From NCBI GenBank assembly GCA_018649665.1, contig JABIHL010000146.1, positions 1 to 35,459 of the forward strand: a DNA stretch of 35,459 nucleotides, in the 5' to 3' direction. The notes beneath the pieces were generated by a model. It was not told the origin of the DNA. It saw nothing but the letters and a program-made list of their open reading frames with translations, and made no database searches. A program made the translations under genes and the position numbers. This document shows, piece after piece, positions 9,385-17,684 of this stretch. This DNA is from Chloroflexota bacterium. GTDB lineage: Bacteria > Chloroflexota > Dehalococcoidia > Lucifugimonadales > Lucifugimonadaceae. The first letter of the stretch is position 1, and the number at the start of each line of letters is the position of its first letter.

Positions 9385-11187
9385 GTGCCTAATCGAACTG
9401 GCGGCGAGATAGTAAGAGACAAACTACTCGCCGAAAAAGTGCCGTTTTTGGTCGGCATTCCCGGCCATGGCATAGTCGCCATGCTCGATTCATTTATTAC
9501 GGTTCAAGATCAGATAAAGATCCTTCAGGTTCGTCACGAACAGAGCGCCGTTCACCTTGCCGATGGCTACTACCGCGTATCGGGCAAGCCACTCGCGGTG
9601 TTTACATCGATCGGACCTGGCGCATTGAACACCGCAGTGGGTCTTGGTGCGAGCTATGTCGACTCAACAGCCGTATTGGTTGTTTCCGGCGAAGCCCACA
9701 CGTACATGGAAGGTCGTGGCGTTCTTCAAGAACTAGAACGTAAGCATCCTGCCGATATTCCTTCCGCACTCGAGCCGTTGGTTAAAGCCAGCTATCGTCC
9801 TCGATCACAGCAAGCCCTCCACGACGATCTGAATAGTGCGTTTGAGCAAATGACAACGGGTCGACCTGGTCCAGCGTTCATCAGCTTGCCAATGGACGTA
9901 CAAGCTGAATCTAGTGATGTGCCAATCGCAGAGGTTACAAGCGTTAGTGAACCGGCAACGCCTTCCGAGACAGCACTGAAAGCTATCGCCGATGCCGCAA
10001 CGTTACTCGCTAACGCCGAGCGACCTGTGATCGTCGCTGGAGGTGGAGTAACCCTCGCCAAAGCAGAACCGGCACTGCTCGAACTTGCCGAGCGAACGGG
10101 CGCAGCTGTCGTCACAACTCTTCAGGGCAAGGGATGCTTCCCAGAGGACCACCAGCTCTACGGCTGGCACCTCGGAACTAAGGGGACGTCTGTCGGAAAT
10201 GCACTCACGACCAAAGCCGATGTGATCTTGGCGGTAGGGACACGATTCACCGACCAAGTCACATCATCGTTCCGTGCAAATACGACCATTTCCAGCAATT
10301 CGACCAAACTCATCCAGATCGATATCGACGCACGAGAGCTTGGCAAGAACTACGCTCTCGAAACCAGTATTGAATCCGACGCTAAGGTTGCACTGGAAGC
10401 TATCTACAGCGAATTGGCAGAACGGGAATACTCATCCGATTACAGCAGCACTACTTACTACTCAGAAATCCAGCGACTACGTGCTACTTGGCTCGATGAA
10501 ACCGCCGAGCTTCGTGAGTCAGAGGCAGTTCCGCCAACCGTGCCAAGGTTCTACAAAGAACTTCGTGAAGTGCTCGATCGCGACGCTATAGTCGTCACTT
10601 CATCCGGTCACGCACAGGCGTGCGTTTTAGAGTTCCCGTTTTACGAACCCCGCACCAATCTAACTTCTGGCGGATTCTCAACGATGGGCTGGGCGTATCC
10701 GGCTGCGTTAGGGGCGAAGCTAGCAGCACCTGAAAAACAGGTAGTAGCGGTAATCGGCGACGGCGATTTCATGATGACGATGCAAGAGATGGCGACTGCC
10801 AAGCAGTACGGAATCAACGTAGTTGTGGTGCTACTAAACAACTACGGCTGGTACTCGATTCGCGATCTCCAGATGGCAGAATTTGGCGAAGATCGTGCAA
10901 TCGCAACCGATTGGTCCGACACTAATTCGCCCGATTTCGTAGCTATCGCCAAAGGGTTCGGACTCTATTCCGAATCAGTCGATCAGCCGAACGATATCCA
11001 AGCTGCCGTCAATCGTGCACTCGAACACGATGGCCCTTCGCTCGTCGAAGTAAAAGTCGCTCGTGACTTCCCGAACTCCGGCAGCACGGTCGTTGGTTGG
11101 TGGGACGTCCCGATCCCAACCTACCTCGAAGATCGTCGTGCTAAATACGAACAAGCGCGAAAAGAGATCGAACCGCCGCCCGCATAA
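9385..11187 (+). CDS. Thiamine pyrophosphate-dependent enzyme (acetolactate synthase-like)
   Basis: Three-domain ThDP enzyme: VRHEQSAVHLADGYYRVSGKPLAVFTSIGPGALNTAVG, central domain, and GDGDFMMTMQEMATAKQYGINVVVVLLNN ThDP-Mg motif; GTG start. Confidence 0.93.
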   Translation: MPNRTGGEIVRDKLLAEKVPFLVGIPGHGIVAMLDSFITVQDQIKILQVRHEQSAVHLADGYYRVSGKPLAVFTSIGPGALNTAVGLGASYVDSTAVLVVSGEAHTYMEGRGVLQELERKHPADIPSALEPLVKASYRPRSQQALHDDLNSAFEQMTTGRPGPAFISLPMDVQAESSDVPIAEVTSVSEPATPSETALKAIADAATLLANAERPVIVAGGGVTLAKAEPALLELAERTGAAVVTTLQGKGCFPEDHQLYGWHLGTKGTSVGNALTTKADVILAVGTRFTDQVTSSFRANTTISSNSTKLIQIDIDARELGKNYALETSIESDAKVALEAIYSELAEREYSSDYSSTTYYSEIQRLRATWLDETAELRESEAVPPTVPRFYKELREVLDRDAIVVTSSGHAQACVLEFPFYEPRTNLTSGGFSTMGWAYPAALGAKLAAPEKQVVAVIGDGDFMMTMQEMATAKQYGINVVVVLLNNYGWYSIRDLQMAEFGEDRAIATDWSDTNSPDFVAIAKGFGLYSESVDQPNDIQAAVNRALEHDGPSLVEVKVARDFPNSGSTVVGWWDVPIPTYLEDRRAKYEQARKEIEPPPA

Positions 11188-11205
11188 TTTATGTAAGGCA
11201 AACTG

Positions 11206-11547
11206 TTAGTTGAGAGCCGTTTCGTCTTTTTCACCGGTTCGTACTCGAATTACGGTTGAAACATCCTTGACCCATATCTTGCCGTCGCCAACGACGTCGG
11301 TTCGAGCTGCTTCGATGATTGCATCGATAGTCGGCTCGACGAACGAATCGCTCACAACGATGTCGAGCTTGATCTTCGGTACGTAATCAACTCGGTATTC
11401 AACACCACGGTAAGTGTCTCGCGATCCACCCTGTGACCCAAAACCTCGTGCATCCGAGATCGTCATACCAGTCACACCAACTAGAGAAAGTGCTTCACGC
11501 ACTGGTCCCAGTCGTACGGGCTGGATAACTGCTGTGATTTCTTTCAT
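11206..11547 (-). CDS. glnB: Nitrogen regulatory protein P-II
   Basis: MKEITAVIQPVRLGPVREAL, T-loop YRGVEYRVDYVPK with conserved Tyr, GDGKIWVKDVSTVIRVRTGE. Confidence 0.92.
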   Translation of the reverse strand: MKEITAVIQPVRLGPVREALSLVGVTGMTISDARGFGSQGGSRDTYRGVEYRVDYVPKIKLDIVVSDSFVEPTIDAIIEAARTDVVGDGKIWVKDVSTVIRVRTGEKDETALN

Positions 11548-11616
11548 CGGGCTCCCGTCCTTTCATATTTGACCAAGGTAATTAGTCTTTTTTAGGCTAT
11601 TTACCCAGAACATCAA

Positions 11617-11898
11617 TTAGTTTTTGACCGTCAGTTCAGGCAACTCAGGGTTCGTTCCGATAAGTCGATACCCACGTTTCCTTGCTACAGAAATTCCTGG
11701 GCGACCCGCGTCCTTCAGTTTCGCTCGGAGGCGACAGATATATGTACCCACCACTCTGATGAGCAGACTTCCCTCTGTCCACATTGCACGCAACAACTCC
11801 GCACTGCCAACCACTCGCCGTGATTCCTTCATGAGAACTATCTACAACCACAAGACAGAAAACGTGTACGATTCGCCAACACCACTCGACGACATCAT
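11617..11898 (-). pseudogene. OmpR/PhoB-type winged-helix DNA-binding domain interrupted by in-frame TAG
   Basis: Minus-strand frame reads MMSSSGVGESYTFSVLWL*IVLMKESRRVVGSAELLRAMW...VVGTYICRLRAKLKD...ISVARKRGYRLIG; similarity to the Trans_reg_C pattern extends upstream of the stop. Confidence 0.55.
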
Positions 11899-11919
11899 TT
11901 CTTCGGATCAATTACCACC

Positions 11920-12807
11920 ATGGCAAAACGCATCAACCGCGCAATCGAACTTCTTGAACAAGATCAGCCGATCTACTACGACGGAGGTCACACCGGTCAC
12001 GTACTAACCTACGAACAAGGACTCAAAGACGCACACACGTGGGCCGACTACATCAACGTAGGCATGGAACACGGCGCTTTTGATATGACCGGCCTCGACA
12101 ACTACATGAACGGCCTAATCGACGGTGGACCTACGGCGAGTGGTCACCGCACTCCGCCTGTGATCGTCGAGACGCCAGTAGAAGGATCTTCAGAAGACAT
12201 CATTCGGTTCAACGCATGGCAGTTCCGAATGATCTTGGCCCGCGGCGTTCACGGAATTCTTCTTTGCCAGGCCGAAACACCCGACGCAGTTCGAGCGTTC
12301 ATCGAATCGTGCCGCTACCCGATCAACATGAAGGGCGTCGGATACGGACTCGAACGAGGTACTCGTGGTGTCGGTTCACAACCAACATCTGCTCCTGTTT
12401 GGGGTGTCGATGCCGACACATATGTCGACAAGGCAGAGCCGTGGCCGCTCAATCCCGAAGGCGAACTGCTTTTGGGAGTAAAGATCGAAACTGTTCGAGC
12501 GCTCACCAATTGCGAACAATCACTGGCAGTTCCCGGTCTCGGATTCGCAGAATGGGGACCCGGCGATCTTCACATGTCGTTCGGAATCAAGCGAGACCCA
12601 AGCAAGCCAATGGATCCTCGTTTGCTCGAAGCCCGTGAGCGAGTTAAAAACGCTTGTAAAGAAAACGGCCTAGCGTTCCTCGACGGCTGCACACCCGAAA
12701 ACGTCGCCGACAAAATCGACGAGGGAGTGCGGGTTATCGCAGGTCACCGCACCGACACGGCAGAAGTAGGCCGCAAGCATTCAAAGCGAACAATGCCGGT
12801 GGGTTAG
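11920..12807 (+). CDS. HpcH/HpaI aldolase family protein
   Basis: NVGMEHGAFDM, PVIVETPVEG, ARGVHGILLCQAETPDAVRAFIESCRYP, LGVKIET pattern of class II HpcH/HpaI-like aldolases. Confidence 0.85.
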   Translation: MAKRINRAIELLEQDQPIYYDGGHTGHVLTYEQGLKDAHTWADYINVGMEHGAFDMTGLDNYMNGLIDGGPTASGHRTPPVIVETPVEGSSEDIIRFNAWQFRMILARGVHGILLCQAETPDAVRAFIESCRYPINMKGVGYGLERGTRGVGSQPTSAPVWGVDADTYVDKAEPWPLNPEGELLLGVKIETVRALTNCEQSLAVPGLGFAEWGPGDLHMSFGIKRDPSKPMDPRLLEARERVKNACKENGLAFLDGCTPENVADKIDEGVRVIAGHRTDTAEVGRKHSKRTMPVG

Positions 12808-14084
12808 CCGCCGTACGAACGGTGTTTGATGGCCGCGGCAGCAACGCCAGCGCCGGGTAGAACCAGTCGCTTCTCATACGCGAACACAACAACCTGCGTT
12901 CGATCGCGCATCAAAAGCTTCGAAAGAACCCGCTTCACGTGCGTCTTCACTGTTCCTTCTGAAATGAACAATTCTTCAGCAATATCGGCGTTAGTATCGC
13001 CGTGAGCCATCAGCATGAACACCTCTTGCTCACGAGCGGTAAGCTCGGCAATCGGCGCCAAATCAGGCGAACTATCCTGAACTTCGATAGCGACAGATAT
13101 TTCGGAAGGGTTCAGGACAGGTTTCAGATAAGGCTCGTCAACAGGAGTAGCGACCCGATCTGCAAAAACCCGAGCCGCCGTTGCAGGCGACTCGAGCTGG
13201 GGTTCAGAATCAGGGTTTTGTTCGGATCCTTCATCAGGCACGATTTCTGAATCAGGAGTCGATTCAGTAACGGCAACCGCACTTGGTTCCGCTTCAATCA
13301 GCTCCACAGAAGTCGTAGGCTTCGGAGGTTCGTCACCCGTTGGATCTGGAGCCGGTCGGCTGGAAACTCTCGTCGATCGAGAACCCAGCATCAACTTGGC
13401 CCACCAACCGTGAAGCGATGAATACGCAAGCACTAGATGCGATGCAAGTACGAATCCTAATATGCCGAACGGAATTGGCAGCAATGAACCCGGGTACTCG
13501 TTCAAATCGATGACCCACGTACCGATCAGCTCGATTTGAACTGCAAAATCCCAGAAGTGGTTCTCACCGGTGAGCAGAACTCCAAGTGGTGAAACGGTCA
13601 TGGCTCCGACCGCGGCGTAAACCACGACTATCCCAACGAATGATGCGATTCCAATTGGGAATTGCGCAACCAGATAGATCAGACCCGTCCAAGTTGTTGG
13701 GTCGACAAGCCGAACTTTCACCTGCGACCTAAACCCAGTGACGCCCTCTAATCTAAACGGTGGTCTACGAATCGTCGACCCGTTCACATATCCCGCGGTA
13801 TACGCCTCGAGGTCACCGAGCCAACGTGAAATGAACAGAGTTGCCACTAGAACGATCGGACCCACAAGCGTCCAAATCATCGATCCGCCAACCGCCAAGG
13901 TCGTAACAAAGAAGATGAAATAGGCGATGCCCAATGGGAACATCAGCAACATGTGCGCACCACGAAGGTACGTACGTGCTTCGATAACCGGCATGAAAAT
14001 TTTGCCTAGGGGTCCCCGGTCAGACGGATAGGCAGCAGCGAATGGGTTGTACTTGTAAGTCATGCCAATAGTCTCGGTCGCCAA
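12804..14084 (-). CDS. Membrane 'putative sensor' domain protein with C-terminal LuxR/GerE HTH
   Basis: Repeated TM pairs (LMFPLGIAYFIFFV..., PTTWTGLIYLVAQFPIGIASFV...) as in PF13796-type sensor domains; C-terminal LTAREQEVFMLMAHGDTNADIAEELFISEGTVKTHVKRVLSKL. Confidence 0.88.
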   Translation of the reverse strand: MATETIGMTYKYNPFAAAYPSDRGPLGKIFMPVIEARTYLRGAHMLLMFPLGIAYFIFFVTTLAVGGSMIWTLVGPIVLVATLFISRWLGDLEAYTAGYVNGSTIRRPPFRLEGVTGFRSQVKVRLVDPTTWTGLIYLVAQFPIGIASFVGIVVVYAAVGAMTVSPLGVLLTGENHFWDFAVQIELIGTWVIDLNEYPGSLLPIPFGILGFVLASHLVLAYSSLHGWWAKLMLGSRSTRVSSRPAPDPTGDEPPKPTTSVELIEAEPSAVAVTESTPDSEIVPDEGSEQNPDSEPQLESPATAARVFADRVATPVDEPYLKPVLNPSEISVAIEVQDSSPDLAPIAELTAREQEVFMLMAHGDTNADIAEELFISEGTVKTHVKRVLSKLLMRDRTQVVVFAYEKRLVLPGAGVAAAAIKHRSYGG

Positions 14085-14171
14085 CAGCTTACATGCGTCT
14101 CCCTGCAGAGGTATTTATGTGCCACAGGCACGTTTACCTGAGAACGAATGGTTTCCGCCGGTGGTTCACAC

Positions 14172-14196
14172 CCTAAAGAAAACGTGCCATTGGCAC
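14172..14196 (-). terminator. Putative rho-independent terminator after the ceramidase-like gene
   Basis: Minus strand GTGCC-AAT-GGCAC followed by GTTTTCTTT directly after the stop codon; only a 5-bp stem. Confidence 0.4.
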
Positions 14197-15585
14197 CTAC
14201 AAAACCTCGTCGATCGCTTCTAACGAAGCACCGATCGCCAGTTCGGCTGATCCCGGTGCAAACACGCTCACACCCACCTCGTATCCGCCCTCTTCGAACG
14301 CAATATCGGTGGCGAGATAGTTGATGTGACCGTTACTGAAACCAGAAAATACCGTGTTTGCTGAACTCGACCGCTCTTTGACTCCTTGAGCAAGTTCGAC
14401 AAACGGCTCGACAGGAATCGAAACCAAAACCGTCTCACCGATTCGCATCGACTGGGCGGTAATTTCGATATGCCCGTCGCGTGTGTTCGTATCGGAAAGG
14501 CGGGCAACGCTCAACTGAATATTCGCTCGCATAACCTTCGAAACGGCCTTCCGGATTTCTCCCTCAGAAGCTCCAGATGCCCTCGCCGATTCAAGTTCTT
14601 TTTCACCAGCGTCGAATCCGGCTTGTGCGTCCGCAAGACTAATAACGTCTCGACTGGGCAGATCGACAGGAACGTTGCCCACGGCAACCGTGTCGTCTGA
14701 TTCGTTGGTAGGCACGTTCGAGTAAATTCCAAGATCAGCGCCCGAAACTAAGATCTGATCAAGTCTCTCTTTTCGTTCACGCGGCTCAATGCCCAAGCGA
14801 ACACGAGCTGCTTCTGCACCGAGCTTCGATCCGGCCTTTCGGTACACGCGAAGATCGCCAGTGAAGCCATCGACAGGCCCCTGATTGCCGCTCGCCCCTT
14901 GCAGGAACAGGCAAAGCCCACCTACAGCGTGCTCAACAACCGAACGCATCGGTCCAGGAAAATCGGGAGTAACCCACTGATTCTCGTGAGCCATAATCGT
15001 TGGGTGCATTGCGTAGTTCACGATAGTCGCAATCGGGTTGTCATCAGCGTCATCAAAGCTAACAACATCGACCGAATGATCGACAGCGCCGTCCCAGTTT
15101 CGTCCTGTGAACAGCTCGCCATTATCTCGGGCAGGTCGTCGGTTGATGTTGACATCGCAGCTTCCACGCCCAAAACCCGTACGCGCGGGCTGTGCGGTCG
15201 CTTTTGCTTCAACTACAGCTTTGGCACAGGCGGCTGGAATCGTATTCCACCACTCGTTCGCGAGGTCGATACCGTCTTTAATCCACTGACCAAACGTAAT
15301 CGGACCTGAGTGAGTGTGCGTGTAAGCAAGCCGTATGTTTCCGAACGGAATTCCTGATTCTTTCGAAATTAGCTCACGAATATCTTTGTCTTGCTGGTTC
15401 GTGAAAATCCCGATGTCGACATCGACGATCGCAAGCTCGACATCGTCTTTGGTCACCACGAGAGCGGTCACGTGCAGTGGCATGTCGTTGCCAAGCGAAA
15501 CCTGATGAGTCTGTGCACCCCAACCGGCGTGGGCTACTCCAACTTTAGGGCTGATATCGACTCGGGCTACTCCGGCGTTGAGCAA
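14197..15585 (-). CDS. Neutral/alkaline ceramidase-like N-terminal domain protein
   Basis: AGVARVDISPKVGVAHAGWG, RLAYTHTHSGP, YAMHPTIM, FLQGASGNQGP. Confidence 0.8.
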   Translation of the reverse strand: MLNAGVARVDISPKVGVAHAGWGAQTHQVSLGNDMPLHVTALVVTKDDVELAIVDVDIGIFTNQQDKDIRELISKESGIPFGNIRLAYTHTHSGPITFGQWIKDGIDLANEWWNTIPAACAKAVVEAKATAQPARTGFGRGSCDVNINRRPARDNGELFTGRNWDGAVDHSVDVVSFDDADDNPIATIVNYAMHPTIMAHENQWVTPDFPGPMRSVVEHAVGGLCLFLQGASGNQGPVDGFTGDLRVYRKAGSKLGAEAARVRLGIEPRERKERLDQILVSGADLGIYSNVPTNESDDTVAVGNVPVDLPSRDVISLADAQAGFDAGEKELESARASGASEGEIRKAVSKVMRANIQLSVARLSDTNTRDGHIEITAQSMRIGETVLVSIPVEPFVELAQGVKERSSSANTVFSGFSNGHINYLATDIAFEEGGYEVGVSVFAPGSAELAIGASLEAIDEVL

Positions 15586-15732
15586 CGGCTATCTCCTGCG
15601 TGATTAGCTTCATCATTTGAACGAATGATGCGCAAGTTTAGCCCTGTACGGTACTATCCCGCACCCAACCCAGTGTCATCCTGAGCCAGTCGAAGGACGA
15701 CAGGTGAGCCCGCAACATCCAACTGAGGGAAT

Positions 15733-15927
15733 CTACGTCCGAACTTTGCTTTCGAAGTTGATATCTACGTGCGTGTCGTCACAGTACGGCTTCGTTTTTG
15801 ATGCCCCACATCGACACAATCGAAGCTTGCCGTGATGGTCGTATGAGTTGCCATCTTCGTCGATCAGATCGAACTTGCCTGTGATCTCCAGAGAATCGTC
15901 GTCTTGAATACGAATTTCTACTGTCAT
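15733..15927 (-). CDS. CDGSH iron-sulfur domain protein (small)
   Basis: LCRCGASKTKPYCDDTH motif. Confidence 0.9.
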   Translation of the reverse strand: MTVEIRIQDDDSLEITGKFDLIDEDGNSYDHHGKLRLCRCGASKTKPYCDDTHVDINFESKVRT

Positions 15928-16127
15928 TTTGCCGCCCTCGAAGAATCAACGAAATCGCAACTACTGTGCGAGCCTGTGCAGAACGGTTTCTCGGTCGATT
16001 CGCCACAGCGACACAGCCAAGTTTCGTCGGTCAGTTCCAGCTTCTTGCCTTGGCCGTCGATCAATACGAAATCGCCTTTGACGTGGTACGGACCATCATC
16101 ACCGGGGACAATCGTGGCTTCTGTCAT
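15924..16127 (-). CDS. CDGSH iron-sulfur domain protein (small), overlapping the next gene by ATGA
   Basis: LCRCGESTEKPFCTGSH motif; 4-nt stop/start overlap with the downstream CDGSH gene. Confidence 0.9.
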   Translation of the reverse strand: MTEATIVPGDDGPYHVKGDFVLIDGQGKKLELTDETWLCRCGESTEKPFCTGSHSSCDFVDSSRAAK

Positions 16128-16250
16128 TTTCAGCTCCTAAATAAAGTGGAGTTACGCCGGTCCGCTCAATCAACTGAACGACCATCTCCGCTATCCAGAT
16201 GTATTAAACCATGCATTTGGTGCGAATGGCGCAGGTTGACTCGATTGATC

Positions 16251-16371
16251 CTCCCTCCCTACGAGGGAGGGAGTTAGAGGGTGGGTTCAATCGGATTCTG
16301 CCGTCAATAATGATTACACCAATCTACGTTCTCAACCCACACCCTAACCCTCTCCCTTGGAGGGAGAGGGG
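16251..16371. repeat. Inverted pair of dispersed hairpin repeats (about 121 bp, MITE-like)
   Basis: ctccctccct-acg-agggagggag-ttagagggtgggtt at 16251-16287 and the reverse-oriented aacccacaccctaaccctctcccttggagggagagggg at 16334-16371. Confidence 0.75.
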
Positions 16372-16382
16372 ATCGACTCGCG

Positions 16383-17468
16383 CTACCGCAGGTCGCAGTC
16401 GATTCCGGCTTCGGCGCAGTACGACTCGAACCACTCGATTACTTCCTTGTGGTACGGAATGCCGGTTTTCATGCGTTCCTTCTCGTCTTCGTCTTCCTTG
16501 AGACCTGCGTACAGAACGCGCTCAAAACCCTTTGCTGGCGGCACATCGACGATGTACTGAAGCAGAGCGTCCATATCGTCTTTGAACTTCTCAGTGTCGG
16601 TGAAGGCTTCGATGTCGTACGCCTGGAAGAAGTGCCCACCCGGAGTTCCGTTTACCGGACCCGAGCCGTAACCCGATAGCTCGTTACAGATAATCTCGTT
16701 CATCAATGCGAGCCCAAAGCCCTTGTGCGAACCGTTCTCACGAGTGCCACCGATGTGCAGCGAGAAGAACTCGCCAGCGTCGGGTGCGGGGACTGCTTCA
16801 AGAATCGGCTCGCCATCAAGATCAGTTACCCAACCGCCTTCGATGTCCGCACCAATACGACGCGCAAGACCGATCTTATTGTTCGCAACCTGAGTAGTCG
16901 CTACATCGAACAAGAACGGCGGCATGTTCCGAGCTGGCGCTGCCCACGCAATTGGATTCGTACCCATTACCGGTTTTGAACCAAATGGCGGAACCGTTTG
17001 AAGCGCACCACCAGCCGTCATGCAGTGACCGATCATCCCTTGTTCAGCTGCCATCATCGCGTAGTACCCGCAACCCGCCAAATGACCCGAGTTCTTCACA
17101 GCAACCGCAGCCATACCGAACTCTTTTGCCTTGTCGATTGCCACTTGCATTGCCCATGGACCTACATGGATTCCAAGCGCTCCATCAGCATCGACCGTCA
17201 TGGTAGTTTTCGTCTCTCGCTCGACTTTGAACTTAGGCGTCGGGTTCAGGTCTTTCGAGCCATATTCAGCCGCGTACCGACGAAGTCCGTTCGAAACGCC
17301 GTGTGATTCCACACCGCGCAGGTCATTCTTTATTAGAACGTCGGCTGAACTCGCAGCCTCTTCGGCAGGCACCCCACTGTGCCGCAGAATTCCCTCGGTT
17401 GCAGCCCTAATGCGATCTACAGCAACGTACACACGGTCTTGTTCGGGAACTTTGAAGCGTTCGAGCAT
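16383..17468 (-). CDS. Malate/L-lactate dehydrogenase family (Ldh_2) protein, copy 1
   Basis: GVESHGVSNGLRRY, VKNSGHLAGCGYYAMMAAEQGMIGHCMT, FGSKPVMGTNPIAWAAP, ENGSHKGFGLALMNEI; paralogous to 18369-19454; start at MLERFKVP. Confidence 0.93.
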   Translation of the reverse strand: MLERFKVPEQDRVYVAVDRIRAATEGILRHSGVPAEEAASSADVLIKNDLRGVESHGVSNGLRRYAAEYGSKDLNPTPKFKVERETKTTMTVDADGALGIHVGPWAMQVAIDKAKEFGMAAVAVKNSGHLAGCGYYAMMAAEQGMIGHCMTAGGALQTVPPFGSKPVMGTNPIAWAAPARNMPPFLFDVATTQVANNKIGLARRIGADIEGGWVTDLDGEPILEAVPAPDAGEFFSLHIGGTRENGSHKGFGLALMNEIICNELSGYGSGPVNGTPGGHFFQAYDIEAFTDTEKFKDDMDALLQYIVDVPPAKGFERVLYAGLKEDEDEKERMKTGIPYHKEVIEWFESYCAEAGIDCDLR

Positions 17469-17605
17469 TGAGCAATACCTTTTGATCAACAGATGACTTT
17501 GAGCGGGAGCTGCCAGAATATTCTTCATGAGTAAGTTGTTCGTGTTTACAAACACACCTAAAAACACGAATTACCGCAGCCGCAACACTTTACTCGAAAA
17601 GCCCT

Positions 17606-17639
17606 AACGCAGGTCGCAGTCGATGACCTTGAAGTGGTC
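17606..17639 (-). pseudogene. Vestigial 3' end of an ldh-like gene
   Basis: Minus strand CACTTCAAGGTCATCGACTGCGACCTGCGTTAG = HFKVIDCDLR*, matching HFEVID[WFESYCAEAGID]CDLR* of copy 2 after deletion between two CAGTCGAT direct repeats. Confidence 0.6.
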
Positions 17640-17684
17640 GCTATTGTCTTGAGAGGAGAGAGATCGCTTGAAACGGTTGTCCGA

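Noticed and set aside
11830-11865. Recoding (e.g. pyrrolysine) at the TAG in the winged-helix gene
   Set aside because: No context for TAG recoding; the position is a structural hydrophobic site rather than a catalytic one, so decay or a short restart is simpler.
15611-15630. CATCATT-tgaacg-AATGATG hairpin as a terminator
   Set aside because: Seven-bp AT-rich stem without a T-tract and close to a gene start; insufficient evidence.
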